NCBI GenBank assembly: GCA_021464245.1
Contig: JADCRB010000122.1
Coordinates: 217,004 to 281,003, forward strand
DNA length: 64,000 nt
Reading direction: 5' to 3'
Source: Carallia brachiata
Taxonomy: Eukaryota > Streptophyta > Magnoliopsida > Malpighiales > Rhizophoraceae
Positions 24,560 through 37,010 of the stretch are shown piece after piece (the stretch's first letter is position 1; every line of letters begins with the position of its first letter). The notes under the pieces were generated by a model. It worked only from the letters and a program-made list of their open reading frames with translations. It was not told the DNA's origin and did not search any database. A program made the translations under genes and the position numbers.

Positions 24560-26298
24560 TAACCAACCCTCACTGCTTTCCTTTGTAAGTTAACAGGATG
24601 GCATTATGCTGGCAAGATATGTGTTAATTTTTTTCGGATTTTGCAAATTTAAAGGCAAACCATAATTAGCAATTCCACCGAGACTACTAAATTGCTTTCC
24701 ATGGCAAATGGCAACAGGACACTTGCTTTGGACACGGTAATTTGCTTTGCTGGTAATTTGACCAAATGTTGTAAATATAGACGGTAAGAGTCTGTTTAGT
24801 CATACCTAGTACTTTCCCGAATTGATTGGGGAGACCTGATCTTGTGAATTTGTCACGTGAAATCGACAAAATTACTACCCAAAAATAAATACGTCTGTCC
24901 ACTTGAGATGGGAAGTTCTTAATTAAACAGTGTATTTCATTTGTCCTCTATTCAAATTCTTTGCATTCTCTAATTTAATAACAGAGCGTGATTAAAAGTG
25001 CAGTTATTAAATTATAAATTTAGTAATTGATGTGATACTTATAATAAAATTTTGTTCGATTTCACCATAGATGACAGAACTTTCTTATAAGAAAGAGATT
25101 GAATTAAAACATTAAAAAAATAACTCATATCGTGAAATATTTTTGGCTAAAAAAAATTGTCTGAATTTGAATATGCCGCAAAATTAATATCCAAAATATC
25201 CACATATTCGACAATATTATGCATCATCATATTTGTGGCCCTTCCCAGTGGAAACACTCGGAGCTTTTCATGATCGGGAACAGTTTGATTACAAAAATTT
25301 AGTTTCCAACGGCCATCATAAGACCCAACACTTGACCCCATCACTCCCCTTCGATTGCCCGCATCCGAGACAGATTGGACACGCGTCACTACCCACGAAG
25401 GCAAAGTTGTGCCCATTGGACGCCCAAAAAAGGTTAATATTTTTGGGGGTTGTACGTATCCATCATTTTGTTAGGAAAAAATAAAAGATTTTTTCATTTA
25501 CTTCGCGTAACATCGTAAGTTAATTATTTTTCTTAAAAGGAATAACTGATTTCACTATACATTAATTTCAATTTTTTGTTAATTCTGTTGTTAAATTAAT
25601 TAATTTCTTACAACCAAAAAGTGCTAACTCAATTTATAAATAAACCAATCTCAAATAAATTCACTTACACTAATGTATAAGAATTCAAAGCTTGAGGAAG
25701 ACGCATGTTGAGAAGAGAGAAAACAGGATTCATGTCGGAAAGAGAAAAAAACTTATACTACTCTAATTCTCGAAGTGAGTTATTCCACTTGTCTGCTATT
25801 TTATGTACCAACAAAATTAATTAATTTCTTACAGTAATCTCTCACCTATGGATATTTATTTATTGTTACCTGCGCGTTGGATTAGTAGGATTCACATATG
25901 GGTCTATAAATCAATCGGCGTGCAGTTTCAAGTAAGTATTTCGACAGATGACTCAGTACAAGAGAGAACTTTTCTGACCCATCACCAAAATTTTTCTTTC
26001 ATTCAAGACACTGTTCATTGCAGAAGCTGTTCAGTGTTAATGGTTAACGAAGATAACAAAAACATTAACTCAACTCAACCTCAGAAACAAAAATATCAAC
26101 TCAACACTGGGGAATGTGCCCCTCAATTTCATGGGAAATGCAACTGTTCGGAAATAACTGCTAAGCACTGCGGACATTGATACATGGAGAAATAGCAACA
26201 GCTCAGACTCAACAAGAAGCCTACATATGATACGAAAATTCATTCAGCCGATTGCTGTGCAGCAATAACGATTGTCATTCTTGTTCTAGAGTCTAACT
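24560..26298. other. intergenic region
   Basis: AT-rich spacer between the DUF593 promoter and the 3' end of the EF-hand gene. The small frames at 24687-24902, 25147-25484 and 25848-26180 show no recognisable motif and no splice-linked continuation. I see nothing else. Confidence 0.5.
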
Positions 26299-28414
26299 TC
26301 AGTCAACCGGAACCTCAACTTCCATTTTGAGATCAGAATTTCCTAGAATCTGCACACAATTGCACGAAGAATAAGTTTCAAGAGAAAGCATCATGGAAAA
26401 AGTGCCAAATTAGCATTAAGAGAAAGCTATGAAGACAACATTGTTAAGGGTATAACTTAGAACCTGCCATGACGTTTTGTCTACTTGCAGAATTACTTTG
26501 ATCGTATTTTCTGGGGTCATGCTCCATCAGTGACAAAATTAATTTTTCTGACTTGAAAATTTGGACCATATATATCTTGTAACATACTAATTTTTAAATT
26601 CCAAGAAAAGAAAATGTGGATACAATTTGGACCATATTTTGCTTCAAAATAGATAAAATAACATTTCAAGGATAGAAATTGTGCAATTCGCATGTAGTGA
26701 GTTACAAAAGAAAATAAGAATTTAATTCCAAGTATGAGCTAATCATGTTTGTTCAATATAACCCAAGAGATATGAAACTTTCCAGTTATGCGATAATAAT
26801 TGGCAGCAGTTTAGAAATATTTGTACCTTTACAAAGTCTGATAAAACTAGCAATGAATCCTTCGTGTAGCCAGCTTCTTCAAGAACTTGGGTCAGCACTG
26901 CCTGTGCAAACACAAACACACAACCAAAGTAAATATTATGTCAGCCAAAGATGATTGACACTTGGGTTAATGGTATCCAAAAAGCTCCCATTGTCATCCT
27001 GAAATGGTAAGTGTTCAGAAACCAAGTTGCAGAGGGAAGGAAACCTACATTCTCCATGTTATTATTTTCAACCAGGCAATAATCAACTGTGAATTCAATT
27101 GTTCCCACAATGACTATGACTAATATAATAACAACATGAAACAAATATGCAAGGATGATCAATCAAGAAGACAATTTCCTTCTCCTCTCATTCTTTCCTT
27201 TGCCAAATATAAAACACAAGTTTCAAAAATTTTTTGGCAATATGTATATATAGACGTAAAGAATCCAAGTAACAGATTTTCATATTGCATTAAGCTCTCC
27301 ATACAATGTCAGCCTTTCAGTCTTCCCCCTTGCACCCATATCCTCCTCTCACTAGAACAAAGTCTGGTATTTACTGTCTTCCTCTAAAGAAGTCTCTAAT
27401 ACCAGAGGCTCCCATATTATGTATGGGAAATGATCTAACATACGCAGTATTGTTCTTGTTTCATCAAGAAGCCGTTTTTTTTTTTTTCTGACACAAACAT
27501 GTGACCTCAAGGTGACAATGGATAACCTTCCTGTTACAAGAAGACTCGGTCTTTATTAACATTCTGCTCTATAGATCACTAATAGAGATGGAACAAAATG
27601 AAGGAAACAAAATCTAACCTCCCTCTTGCGATGGGATACAAAGTGTCCGGTCAAATCATGCAAGACATCCAACATGTCACTGAATGCAACTTTCCCATTG
27701 CCATCTGAGTCATAAACCTTGAAGATAACTACCCAAAAAAAACAAAAAAAGAAAAAACCAACCCAAAGAGAAATAAAAGGTTAGCAAGCTATTAACACAG
27801 AAAGTGAAATAACTTCAAAACATTTCTGCTAAATTGACGCATCAATTCGAGAAATTACATTCGATTTTCTGGTGCAATGTAGCGCGAGGGCTAAATGCAG
27901 ACAAGAACGCCACAAATTCTTTAAAATTCAGTCCATCCACCATCCTCAAGAATCTCTGTGCACAAAAAAAAAAAAAAAACCCACAAAAAAATTCAGAGCA
28001 AAAGGAAAAAAAAAAAGAATATTACCATCATGCATGAACAAATTACATTACATAATGAAAATTTCTAAACAAGAAAAAAAAAAGAGAGAGAGATCTCGAG
28101 AGATTTGGAATAGGGAAATAGTAGGAACCTGGGAGAGAGGATTGACGGCGAATTCGGGTACCGAAAGAACCTCGTCGGCGGAGATGAAACCGGCGCCGTT
28201 TCGATCCAGCTGGCAAAACCTCTGATACAATGAAACTATCTCTTGCTGCGAAACTGAAGCATAACCGAATTAAATTACCAAATCAAGAAAGCCCCACTAC
28301 ACATACACACATAAAGAAGAAGAGTGAGTGAGGGAGGGAGTTACAGGTACGGCTGCAGTGTTCTTGGACCTCTTCGATGTCGTATTGGGTGAGCATTGAA
28401 GAAGAGTTGCCCAT
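26299..28414 (-). CDS. calcineurin-B-like EF-hand protein (At3g18430 type)
   Basis: This is a calcium-binding protein resembling the regulatory B subunit of calcineurin. Plants lack calcineurin A, so the partner is unknown. Exons: 28345-28414, 28129-28253, 27859-27955, 27619-27728, 26827-26901, 26299-26349. All phases join to 175 residues, the length of the Arabidopsis relative. The start MGNSSSM is a myristoylation-type N-terminus, suggesting membrane attachment. The EF loop DRNGAGFISADE (about residues 45-56) has Ala at position 5. The loop DSDGNGKVAFSD (about residues 102-113) has Asp rather than Glu at position 12. The last hand (GYTKDSLLVLSDFVK) is degenerate. The C-terminus is MEVEVPVD. 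I saw no frame break. The intron between exons 4 and 5 holds an Au-SINE remnant. Confidence 0.88.
27403..27540 (-). mobile_element. degraded Au-family SINE in the EF-hand gene intron
   Basis: agaggctcccatattatg, then tacgcag, then tcaagaagccg, then catgtgacctcaaggtgac and aatggataaccttcctgtta follow the order of the better-preserved copy at 12127-12266, with many changes and a T-run insertion. It has the same orientation as that copy, antisense to the + strand. Confidence 0.55.
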
Positions 28415-28554
28415 CCTTTGCTTTGACGAGTGGAGTCGGGAGGGTTTGAATTATGTGATCTTCTGCAGGAGCCAGGAGTAAGGAGTTCAGCGCTTGGATC
28501 GAGGTTTGTTTCATATCTCTGCCAAAAAATAGTTGTGGGTGGGTGGGCAGGTTG

Positions 28555-29035
28555 GATATGTATAGATTTAGTATTAAATTTTTAATTTTTTTTATATTTA
28601 AATTTTAAATATTTTATTTAATTTTTAAAATTTTTAATTTTCTTTTAAATTAATTTTTTTTATGAAAAGTGATTAATTTATTACAAACTAATTTTGATTT
28701 TATAAAAATTTATTTAAAAAAATATTAAATATATAAATTAAACGTTTTCTTTATCAAATAATATCCATACTATTTATTTAATTTATATATTTATCAATTA
28801 AAAAAATATTTAATATGAATATTTTATTAATAAAAAATATTTAATTCATATATTTAATTTTTTTAATAATTTATATTAATTTAAATTCATTTAGTAATAG
28901 AGTGATTATTTTTTCATAAACAAAAAGACTGATGTGGTGAGAAATCGAAAAATTTAAAATTTAAATAAAATGTCAAAAAAATTTAAAATTTAAATACAAA
29001 AAAATGAAAAATTTAGGATTTAATTTATACATATC
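28555..29035. mobile_element. fold-back / MITE element, copy 1
   Basis: The left end (gatatgtatagatttagt) and the reverse complement of the right end (agatatgtataaattaaat) match, and the match continues for roughly 90 bp as AT-rich terminal inverted repeats. The interior contains gtgattaatttattacaaac, shared with the element at 30566-31032. There is no coding frame. It lies just upstream of the EF-hand gene. Confidence 0.6.
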
Positions 29036-29154
29036 TCATGACCGGTTGGCGTGGCCACCCTGTCTGACTGCATGACATATGATTATTTTTTATTTTATTA
29101 TTAATAACATGACTACATTTAAGTGTAATTAGTAAGTAATTTAGTATTACTCTT

Positions 29155-29525
29155 ACAGTGTGTTTGAGTGAGTGGAATGGTGTGGAAATAAGGAGAAAAA
29201 AATAAAGAAAAAATAAAGTTATTTGAGTGGTGGAGAAAGTGGAGAGAACGAAAATATGGTGAAAGAAAGATGAATAGTAATTTGTGAGAGAAAAAGTGAA
29301 GAGAAAATAAAATTATTTGGAGTGATAGAAAAATGAAGAGAAATAAAATATGGTAAAAGAAAAAATAAATAGTAATTTATAAGAGAAAAAATAAGAAAAT
29401 ATATACTTATTTGAAATGGTAAAAAATGAGAAGAAAGAAATATAAGAAAAAAAAATATAATAATGATTATAATTTTTTTTCTCTACTCTTCTTTTTATCT
29501 TTTCATCGCACAAATACACCCTTAA
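29155..29525. mobile_element. small element with gtgtgtttg / caaatacaccc ends
   Basis: It starts agtgtgtttgagtgagtgg and ends gcacaaatacaccctta, so the outer ~10 bp are inverted. The interior is made of A-rich units such as gagaaaataaaattatttgg. A related start (cggtgtgcttagagg, followed by gagaaaaaataaaattattt) appears at about 49637-49705, and a shorter one at about 88-130. Confidence 0.45.
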
Positions 29526-29639
29526 TAATAATATAACCTTATTTAACACAAAATTTATCCTTTATATCTTTATGTGTATGTCTTTGTGTTGTTTTTTCCT
29601 CTATCTATCTATTTTTTCTTGTGTTTATATAATGAGATA

Positions 29640-30430
29640 TTTTTTTATGAAGACATTGCTCAAATTAAAAAGAGTAAGAAAATAAATGAAAGGATCTGAA
29701 ATGTAATGTAGAAGGCGAGAAGCAGCATAATAGTTGGAAAAAGCGGAGGTCAAGAGGATTATCTCTTTCTAAAACTGATCTCTCACTAAATCCTCTCATC
29801 TCGTTTTTTTCCAAAAAGCTTTTTCCACTTTGCGGCCGGTGGAAGCTAGCCACCTCCGGAGGCCAGCCACCAGCCACCAGCTCCTTCCTATTGTCCTCGT
29901 TTTCCCTTCTTTTCCTCCCTCTCCTATTCTTCTTTCGTCCTCCAAATCAGACCCCCAAATCTTACTCATGGGACTTTTTGACTCATTTTCAGTCAGATTC
30001 TGCAACAATAACGTTACTAATGGCCTCCTCGGCTTCAGATCCATACTTCCCGACGGTCAGACATCGTTTTTGCCTTTTTTAAGCGTTGGAGACTTATCTA
30101 CCGCAGTATCTACCGTCGGCGAAGAAACACTAGTCCCCAGCATTAACGCCTCTGCTTTTGCCTCTGTTGCCGGTGCTACCGGTGACACCTCCAAGCTTTC
30201 CGCCTCCACCGTCACAGTGATTGTCGCCGCCCAAGTCTGGCCCACTGCGAACAAGTCTCTGGTGCTGCTGTCTCCAGCCCCACTGCCACCATCCGCCGCC
30301 TGCCCCCTCCCCTGGCTCCGCCTTGGATCTGCTTGGTTTTGCTGCTGTTGGATCACAGTTTATGTTGGATCTGTACTGTGTGAACTGTTTGTTATTATAC
30401 ATATGTGTGTTAGTTTGACGTTATAGCGTA
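29640..30430. other. GC-richer island with weak coding potential
   Basis: A locally GC-rich block with overlapping open frames on both strands (29830-30426 +, 30057-30356 -, 30130-30402 -). The predicted peptides are Ala/Thr/Val- or Gly/Gln-rich and match no family I know. A similar GC-rich, GCGACGGTAGAT-bearing block lies at 32820-33110 in the opposite orientation, so this may be an old dispersed repeat rather than a gene. Confidence 0.3.
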
Positions 30431-30565
30431 GCGGGTTTGAAAATTATTGTCGAGCTTACTCAATTCATTTTCGAGATAAATCTACTGAAGTGCAGCTTCT
30501 GTGGCTGTGTGCTACTTTGTCCTATAATTACTCTCGTTTAAGAGATTTGTCATAAGGATTTTTTT

Positions 30566-31032
30566 AGTTCTAAACCTTTAAATTTTTTTACGTTTGAGTT
30601 CTAAACCTTTTTGACATTTCATTTGAGTTTTAAACTTTTTGATTTTCTACCAAATTAGTCCATCTCTTTAACAAAAGTGATTAATCTATTAAAAAATAAT
30701 TTTAACTTTACAAAAAATTATTTAAAAAAGATTAAATATATGAATTGAATGTCTTTTTTATAAAAAAAATATACATATTATCTATTTAATTCGTATATTT
30801 GTTGATTAAAAAAATATTTAATATGCATATTTTGTTGATGAAAAAAATATTTAACTCATGTATTTAAGTTTTTTTAAATGATTTTTATTAAATTAAACTC
30901 ACTTATTAATAGATTGACTACTTTTCGTAATTTAAAGGACTGATATAGTAAAAAATTAAAAGATTTAGAACTCAAATGAAATGTTAAAAAAGTTTATGAC
31001 TCAAACGTAAAAAAATCTAAAGGTTTAGGACT
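30566..31032. mobile_element. fold-back / MITE element, copy 2, with ~95-bp terminal inverted repeats
   Basis: The left terminus (agttctaaacctttaaattt, continuing through ttacgtttgag and gacatttcatttgag) is mirrored by the right terminus read backwards (agtcctaaacctttagattt, then ttacgtttgag and aacatttcatttgag). The arms are about 30566-30663 and 30937-31032, with few mismatches. The ~270-bp AT-rich interior has no frame and shares words with copy 1. The long arms suggest a Mutator-like MITE or foldback. I could not fix a target-site duplication. Confidence 0.7.
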
Positions 31033-32214
31033 TTAAAAATATTTATCCCTTTGTCTAAGTATATTTTAAAATTAATTAGTTAATAGTCTTTTGATCACAT
31101 TTATTATAAATTTTTGTAATTATTTATTCTTACTTTACTTAAGTTATTTTAATATTTTTTGTAGTAATTTATGTAAAAAATTTGTATAATTAATGTAATA
31201 AATTCTTTTTTAATTAAAAAAAAAAAAAAAAGGAAAAGCAGCATGACGGGGGATATGGAAAAAGAAGAAAGATCTTAACGGTTTCTTTTTTGTTCTTTCT
31301 TTTTTGTTTGCAATTGGGCCGCTACTCCGTGGATGTGACTGCTCTGGATTGTAGTTAAGGGCCTCTAATTTGGGTCGGTGGACTAGAAAATGTCTTCAAC
31401 CAACTGGGTTTTCCTTGGGCTGGCCTGCACGTACAACGAGCCCAAAATAATTTGACCGAAGTTTCTTTTTGTCGCACGAACACCCCATTTACTGGTCTGC
31501 TTAATAGCAGGAATGACTCTTATGGTGTGGTTAGATTATCAACAATTGCCAACCTAAAAAAAAAAAAATTATAAAAAATTATGAGAAAAAAAAATAATTT
31601 AGATAGATGAAAAACAAGTAAGAAAGAAAATGATAGGAAAAAAAATATTGTGATTTTGAATAGTCATTTTTTTCCAACAAAATTATTTCTTATAATTTTC
31701 CCACAGACAAACAGAGCATTTGTACTTGAGGACCCGGACAATGGATTCTTGTGGTTTGCATAAGTTTAATAACATTATCTTGCACTGCTACTGCCAACCC
31801 AAAATAATTTATTCTCTCTTTAATTTTGACTAATATAAAATTTTCTCTTTCCAGACAAGTGCAATAAAAAAATGTTACTACAGTAAATATATATATATAT
31901 ATATAGAAAAATAGTTATATTTAATATCACACTTTTTTTTTCAACAAATTTAATATCTTTTTTTTATTAAAGACAGACTCGATTTATTAATATTCAAAAA
32001 ATTCATAAATAAAAACTGACCTAAAAATGTCAAGATTACTTGCATAAATACATAAAGTAAGATGAAAATTCGACATAAATGACCTATATAACAAATGGTC
32101 CGACAGACCATTAATATAATGGGTACAAAACTTACAACTACCAACTAGATTTAATCTAATTAAATGAAGCTGCATACAACAGCATATATTTCACGAGACC
32201 CACAAACTTAAAAC
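31033..32214. other. intergenic AT-rich spacer
   Basis: AT-rich spacer with an (AT)n run at about 31888-31904. A possible small element spans about 31520-31720, with ends tatggtgtggttagat and acagacaaacagagcatt. No gene is seen. Confidence 0.45.
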
Positions 32215-32710
32215 AATGTTGTAAAAACCTTAGACCGGTCGGTCCGACCGGTTCAACCGGTGACTGGTCAAAGGTCTGAGCCAGTTTATAACTACAGTTA
32301 CCCCTTAACTCAGACCGGTCAAAACCGGTGAAAATCGGTCAAAAATCGGACCCGGTTCAACCGGTTCAAACTGGGTATAAAAAATTTATAAATTATAATT
32401 TGATCCCAATATTTATTTAAATTATAATTTGAGTTTTAAATTTAATTAAAATTTTCAATTTAATTCTAAATTTATCAAAACTTTCAATTTAGTCATAAAT
32501 TTATCAAAATTTTCAATTTAATCCTTAAAAATTAAAAAAGTAATATTTAATAATCATGTATAAGTATTATTTTTTTAAATTATTTTTATAAATATATATA
32601 TTAATAAATATCGGTTCGACCGGTTGAATCTTGACCCACTAATATTTTTAGTTCAATAATCGGTCTGGTTCTGACAAACTTGACTTAAAATAAAAACCGT
32701 TCGAATATTT
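32215..32710. repeat. ACCGGTT-rich repeat element
   Basis: Both ends are dense in overlapping palindromic words (gaccggtcggtccgaccgg, ttcaaccggt, tcggttcgaccggttgaa). The middle (about 32390-32545) is a tandem of ~30-bp AT units such as aattttcaatttaatcct. Elements with aaaaccggaccgg-type ends are widespread in plant genomes and usually annotated as MITEs. No coding sequence. Confidence 0.6.
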
Positions 32711-32819
32711 TCAACACCGATTTTCAAATAAGTCAAATTACAAACATAAAAGATAGACACAGCCAGTACAACTATTATAAGTCACCCAACACAAGAGACC
32801 AAGACTCTGCCCATCCTTT

Positions 32820-33410
32820 CTAGCATTCACGGCAACTAATGTGGACAGTGGTGGCGACTTTACCGGCGGCAGCCAAAATGAGATTGGCGGCCTGTGTAGG
32901 GGTGGTGGCAGTTCCGGGTGAGGAGGCGGCGCTGGCGGGCCAAACTTCAGCTGTAGCTGAGGGGGTTCTGGCCTCTGCGTCGGCGGTCAGTACTGCGACT
33001 CAGGCAATGAAAATAGCGTCGGTGGAACTCAGTCTGACGGCCTCGGAGGTTGCGACGGTAGATGGCTGCGGCGGCGGCAAAATGAAGAAAAACTACCAGG
33101 AACACTAGATTCGAAGTTAAAGAGACTGTGAGTGACGTTATTTATGGCTGATCATAGTGAAAACAACTCAAAATACCCCCCAGAAAAGCAGATTTGGGGA
33201 GGAAACGAGGGCTTCAAAGCAAACAAAACAGAGGCATGAAACATCGTAGAGGAGGAAAAAAAAGGAGGAAAACGGAAAGAAAAGGCTAGAGGACGGGTTT
33301 TGGGAGCTGGCTAGCAGAGTGTTGGTAGTGGAGGCTGGTTTTAGTTGAGAGAAAATGAAGAGAGAGAATATTTTTGAGAGAGAAAAAGTAGACAGCACAA
33401 ACAAATTTAA
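32820..33410. other. second GC-rich island, low coding support
   Basis: The open frame at 32839-33108 (+) is strikingly Ala/Val-rich (MWTVVATLPAAAKMRLAACV at its start) with no recognisable domain. The opposite-strand frame at 33168-33404 is Phe/Ser-rich and unlikely to be real. The composition resembles the 29.6-30.4 kb island. I do not call a gene. Confidence 0.3.
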
Positions 33411-33559
33411 TATGGAACTAACATATAGTATCGTATTTATTAGTATAATATATTATATACACAATAGGGTTAATAAGACGCGGTTCTTTTCCTTCTCGGA
33501 GGAGGAATGGGGTAACGGTCATATTTTTTGATTTTTAGGGTAGAAACCAATCGGGCGCT

Positions 33560-34720
33560 GTTCCAAACATATAAATAAATAAATCACAATTTTCCTCTTT
33601 CGGCCACGCGAAGAAGAAAATTCCGGCAGCGAGAGAGAGAGAGAGAGAGGGGAGATGGTTTGGTTAAAAAGAAGAGATGATCGATGTCTCCCGTCGGCCG
33701 TCGTCTATCTTCGTCAACAAAGTCCAAAGGTTCTGCGGAATACTAATTAATTAATAATTCTTCTTTTACTTTCTTCTTTTGTTAAAAGTTTTGCGTTAAA
33801 TTCTTGATTGGATAGATGATTAATCAAGACCTGATTGATCATTAATTTGACTGCTGGTTTATTTGATTTATTTTCTCTTTTTTCAATTTAAATTTTATAA
33901 TATTTGATGAAGAATAATAATTAATGTTCTTTAATATCGAGATTTCTTGTTGGTGAAAACGTTGGAGGAATTGGAGGAGCTAGGAAGAAGGTAAACACAA
34001 TAATCCCGTTTGGATAATTTTCTTGATCTCTTTTCTTTTTGGTTGAAAACAAGATCACAAGAAGAACAAGGTAAAGCAGCATGCCGTTTCATCTGCATTT
34101 CTTTCTCTGGTAATTGAATTAGTACTTCCTGCGAAATTTGATTTGTCCGTGGTGCTGTACTTCTATTATTATATATACGAAGTCTAATATTCACATGAAA
34201 TAACAAGGTTGGCGTGCACACAGGAAATTTTTTATTATACATATAAATATTTTATAAGCTTCCTCTTATAGAAGATTTTTATTTTTTTTCGAAGAAAATT
34301 ATTGTTTTTAAAGAATTTAGCAGTTTTGGATTTAAGGTAACACCTATTTAAATATATATTTAAATTTTTAAAAATTAAAAAAAATATTATTATGTATCTT
34401 ACGGCGCAACGTGGTGCCTGATTCTTTTTGTTTTCAGCAGCCTCTTTTTTCTTTTTTATTTTTACTTCAATTTTGTGCTGTGCTTGTGTATAGTTGTTTG
34501 ATAGCAAAGATTGGTCGGTTCGTTATCTCTTTTTGCAACTTGCTTTATTTCTTTGTTTTTCATACAAAAGATCTTTAGTTGTTATGTATTTTACTTGTCA
34601 AATTACCTGCGATTATCTTTTGGAATTTGTCAGTGACACCAACACTTTTGCTGTGTCTATTTCTCTGTTAAGTTCTGCAGGTTCGTATTTCTTCAAACCA
34701 GTGGTGATATAGAAATGTTG
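33560..34720. other. possible transcribed leader on the + strand, no product identified
   Basis: cggccacgcgaagaag, a (GA)n run at 33630-33650 and a short frame starting atgtctcccgtcggccgtcg look like the 5' UTR of a plant gene. The frame ends after about 20 codons and I could not connect it to a downstream exon. The rest is AT-rich with no gene. Confidence 0.25.
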
Positions 34721-37010
34721 AAATCATGGCCACTACTTATAGCATCATTTAGAGGAATATCTTTGCTGAAGTCTCCGCATCGGTAGCATTTATAGAATGT
34801 GTGAGTCAGTATGTTCGCTGACCTCATCTATTATGTCTTTCGCCTTTTTTTTTTTTTTAAGAAAAAAATTTTAACATAATGGGTTGACATTGATCCTGTG
34901 GTTGCTGCACTATTTGGTATGAATGTGTTGTGGTGCTCTTGGTACTTTACTAGCATTATTGTTAGTTTTATTCATCTGCATTTGTTGGAAATACAGCATT
35001 ACCTTTTCAGTCCAAAATTTCTTTATTCTTAGTTTGCAATTGCATTTCCACAAGTAGTTCTTTAAAGAGCAGTGCTAGCTCATCAAGACTTCTATAATGT
35101 ATTTTCTTACTGAATGATGCAAAGCATAAGAACTTCTTGCACCATCTGGTATGGATGTGATTGTGGAGGTCTTGGTACTCTAGTAGCATTTTTATTCAGA
35201 CTATATTTGTTAAAAACTGGACATTGTTTTTTCTGGTCCGAAGTTTCTTTTTCTGTTTGTGTTCTATGGGTTTTCTGTCTTTCAATTAGATTTCTCCAGA
35301 TTGATCCTTGAAAGAGTAGTGCTAGAGTCATCAAGATTTCTGGAATGTCTTGTCTTTACTGACTGGTGTAGAGCATAAAGCTGTTTCAATCTACCGTATA
35401 CTCAGCATGCAATATAAAGGATGGAAAATATACCACATTGAACCTGTGGTTGCTGTACCATTGGGTATGAATGTTTGTGAAAGCCTTGGTACTCTAGTAG
35501 CATTATTCTCAGTTTTATTCAACTATATTCTGAATTATGATAGTCCACAATATCCTTTCCCAATCTTTTCTGTTCTTCTTACATATGCTTCTGCGACTTT
35601 GATTTGGTTTATATTTGGACTGTATACGCTTTTGACTCTTTTTTATTTTTTCTTGGCGTTTTCATGAAAAACTCGCATAGTTTTGTTCTGAAAAATATTT
35701 ATGGTATTGGAAAAAATACCTTTTTTTAGATATTTTTGGTAGAAACAATGTGCCTTGGACTCTTGTTTGTTCCATATCCAATACTCCTGACTTCATACAC
35801 AGTGAAGCCATCAGTTTCTTGTATCCTATCATTCTCACATGAATTTTCTTTGGAAGCTGGAAAAAGAAGATTTTGATGGTTACTTTTGAATCATTTGGAG
35901 GGAATGGGTTTGCTGAAGTATTGGTATCAGAAACATCAATTACAAGTATGAATCATTATATGAGATTAGTTGTGTGGGCATGTAAATGCCATGGGTCAAT
36001 TACTGACTTCCTTATCATTTTCTTGAGGTACAGACATACCCTGTTTTCTTAATTATCATTTTCTCAAATATTTTTGGTCTTCACTCTATTTGGTGTTAGT
36101 GGACTTGAATTACAGATTTTATTTAGGAATGGGTGTCTTCCAATTACAGGGCTTCTATTGAGCATTATTTACACTTGTCTTCTTTTTCTTATGATCCTGC
36201 AAATTGGATTTGTTAATTCTTTCCCCTTTGTTTTTCAAATTATTCTTCTGATTCACACCCTTTCCTTTTGATTTTGATTTAACAACTCCTTACAGTTATC
36301 CTTTTTTAAGCAGACCAGAATACAAACTTTGTTTCATGTTTTCATTGTATTGTCCAATTCAATTCCTTTTTTTTCTTTTATTTTTTACCCTTTTGGTCCA
36401 TGATTTCTTTATCTGTTTTGCTTTTGAGGCGTTTTCTGTTAGGCAACTACAATTCTGCAGCAAGTCACAAACGCTTCCGGAATGTCTTTCCTTTAATGAA
36501 AGATGCAAAGCATAACTACTGTGCTGCGCACAGGATGCAACTAATCGTGGATGGAAACATGCTGGGTTGACACTGAATCCGTGGTTGCTGCACCATATCT
36601 TTGTACTCTAGTAGCTCTACTCTTAGTTTTATCCAACTATATTTGTTAGAAATATAGCATTATTCTTTTGACGCAAAATTTCTTCGTTAGTGTTGTTTTC
36701 TATAGTTTTCTGTTTGGCAATTACATTTCTGCAGATTCTTCTGTTAAACAGTAGTGCTGGTCATCAAGACTTCTGGAATATCTTTTCTTCGGTTAATGAT
36801 GCAGAGCATTAAAACTGTTGTAACCTACAGCATTTTTGTCAACAAAATTCAAGGACTGAACCATATTGGGTTCACGTTGAATTTGTGGATTGCTGCACCT
36901 TTAGTATGAATTTGTTTGTAAAAATCTTGGTGCTCTAATGGCATTATTCTCAGCTTTTATTTTTTTCTGTCTGTCTTGTGCGAGTTTTGTCATTAGTTGT
37001 GGGCATATAT
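34720..37010. repeat. diverged ~230-315-bp repeat family, about five units
   Basis: The same ordered set of words recurs: ttgacattgaacctgtgg, ttgctgcaccatttggtatg, cttggtactctagtagcatt, ttttattcaactatatttg, gtgctagtcatcaagac, ttctggaatgtcttttc, gaatgatgcaaagcata. Anchors (the ggtatgaatg position or its equivalent) lie near 34916, 35148, 35463, 36595 and 36903, so spacing is about 232, 315, 1132 and 308 bp. The long gap holds more diverged sequence. Units differ by many substitutions and indels, and no frame is kept. It lies directly downstream of CESA7. I do not recognise the family. Confidence 0.7.
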
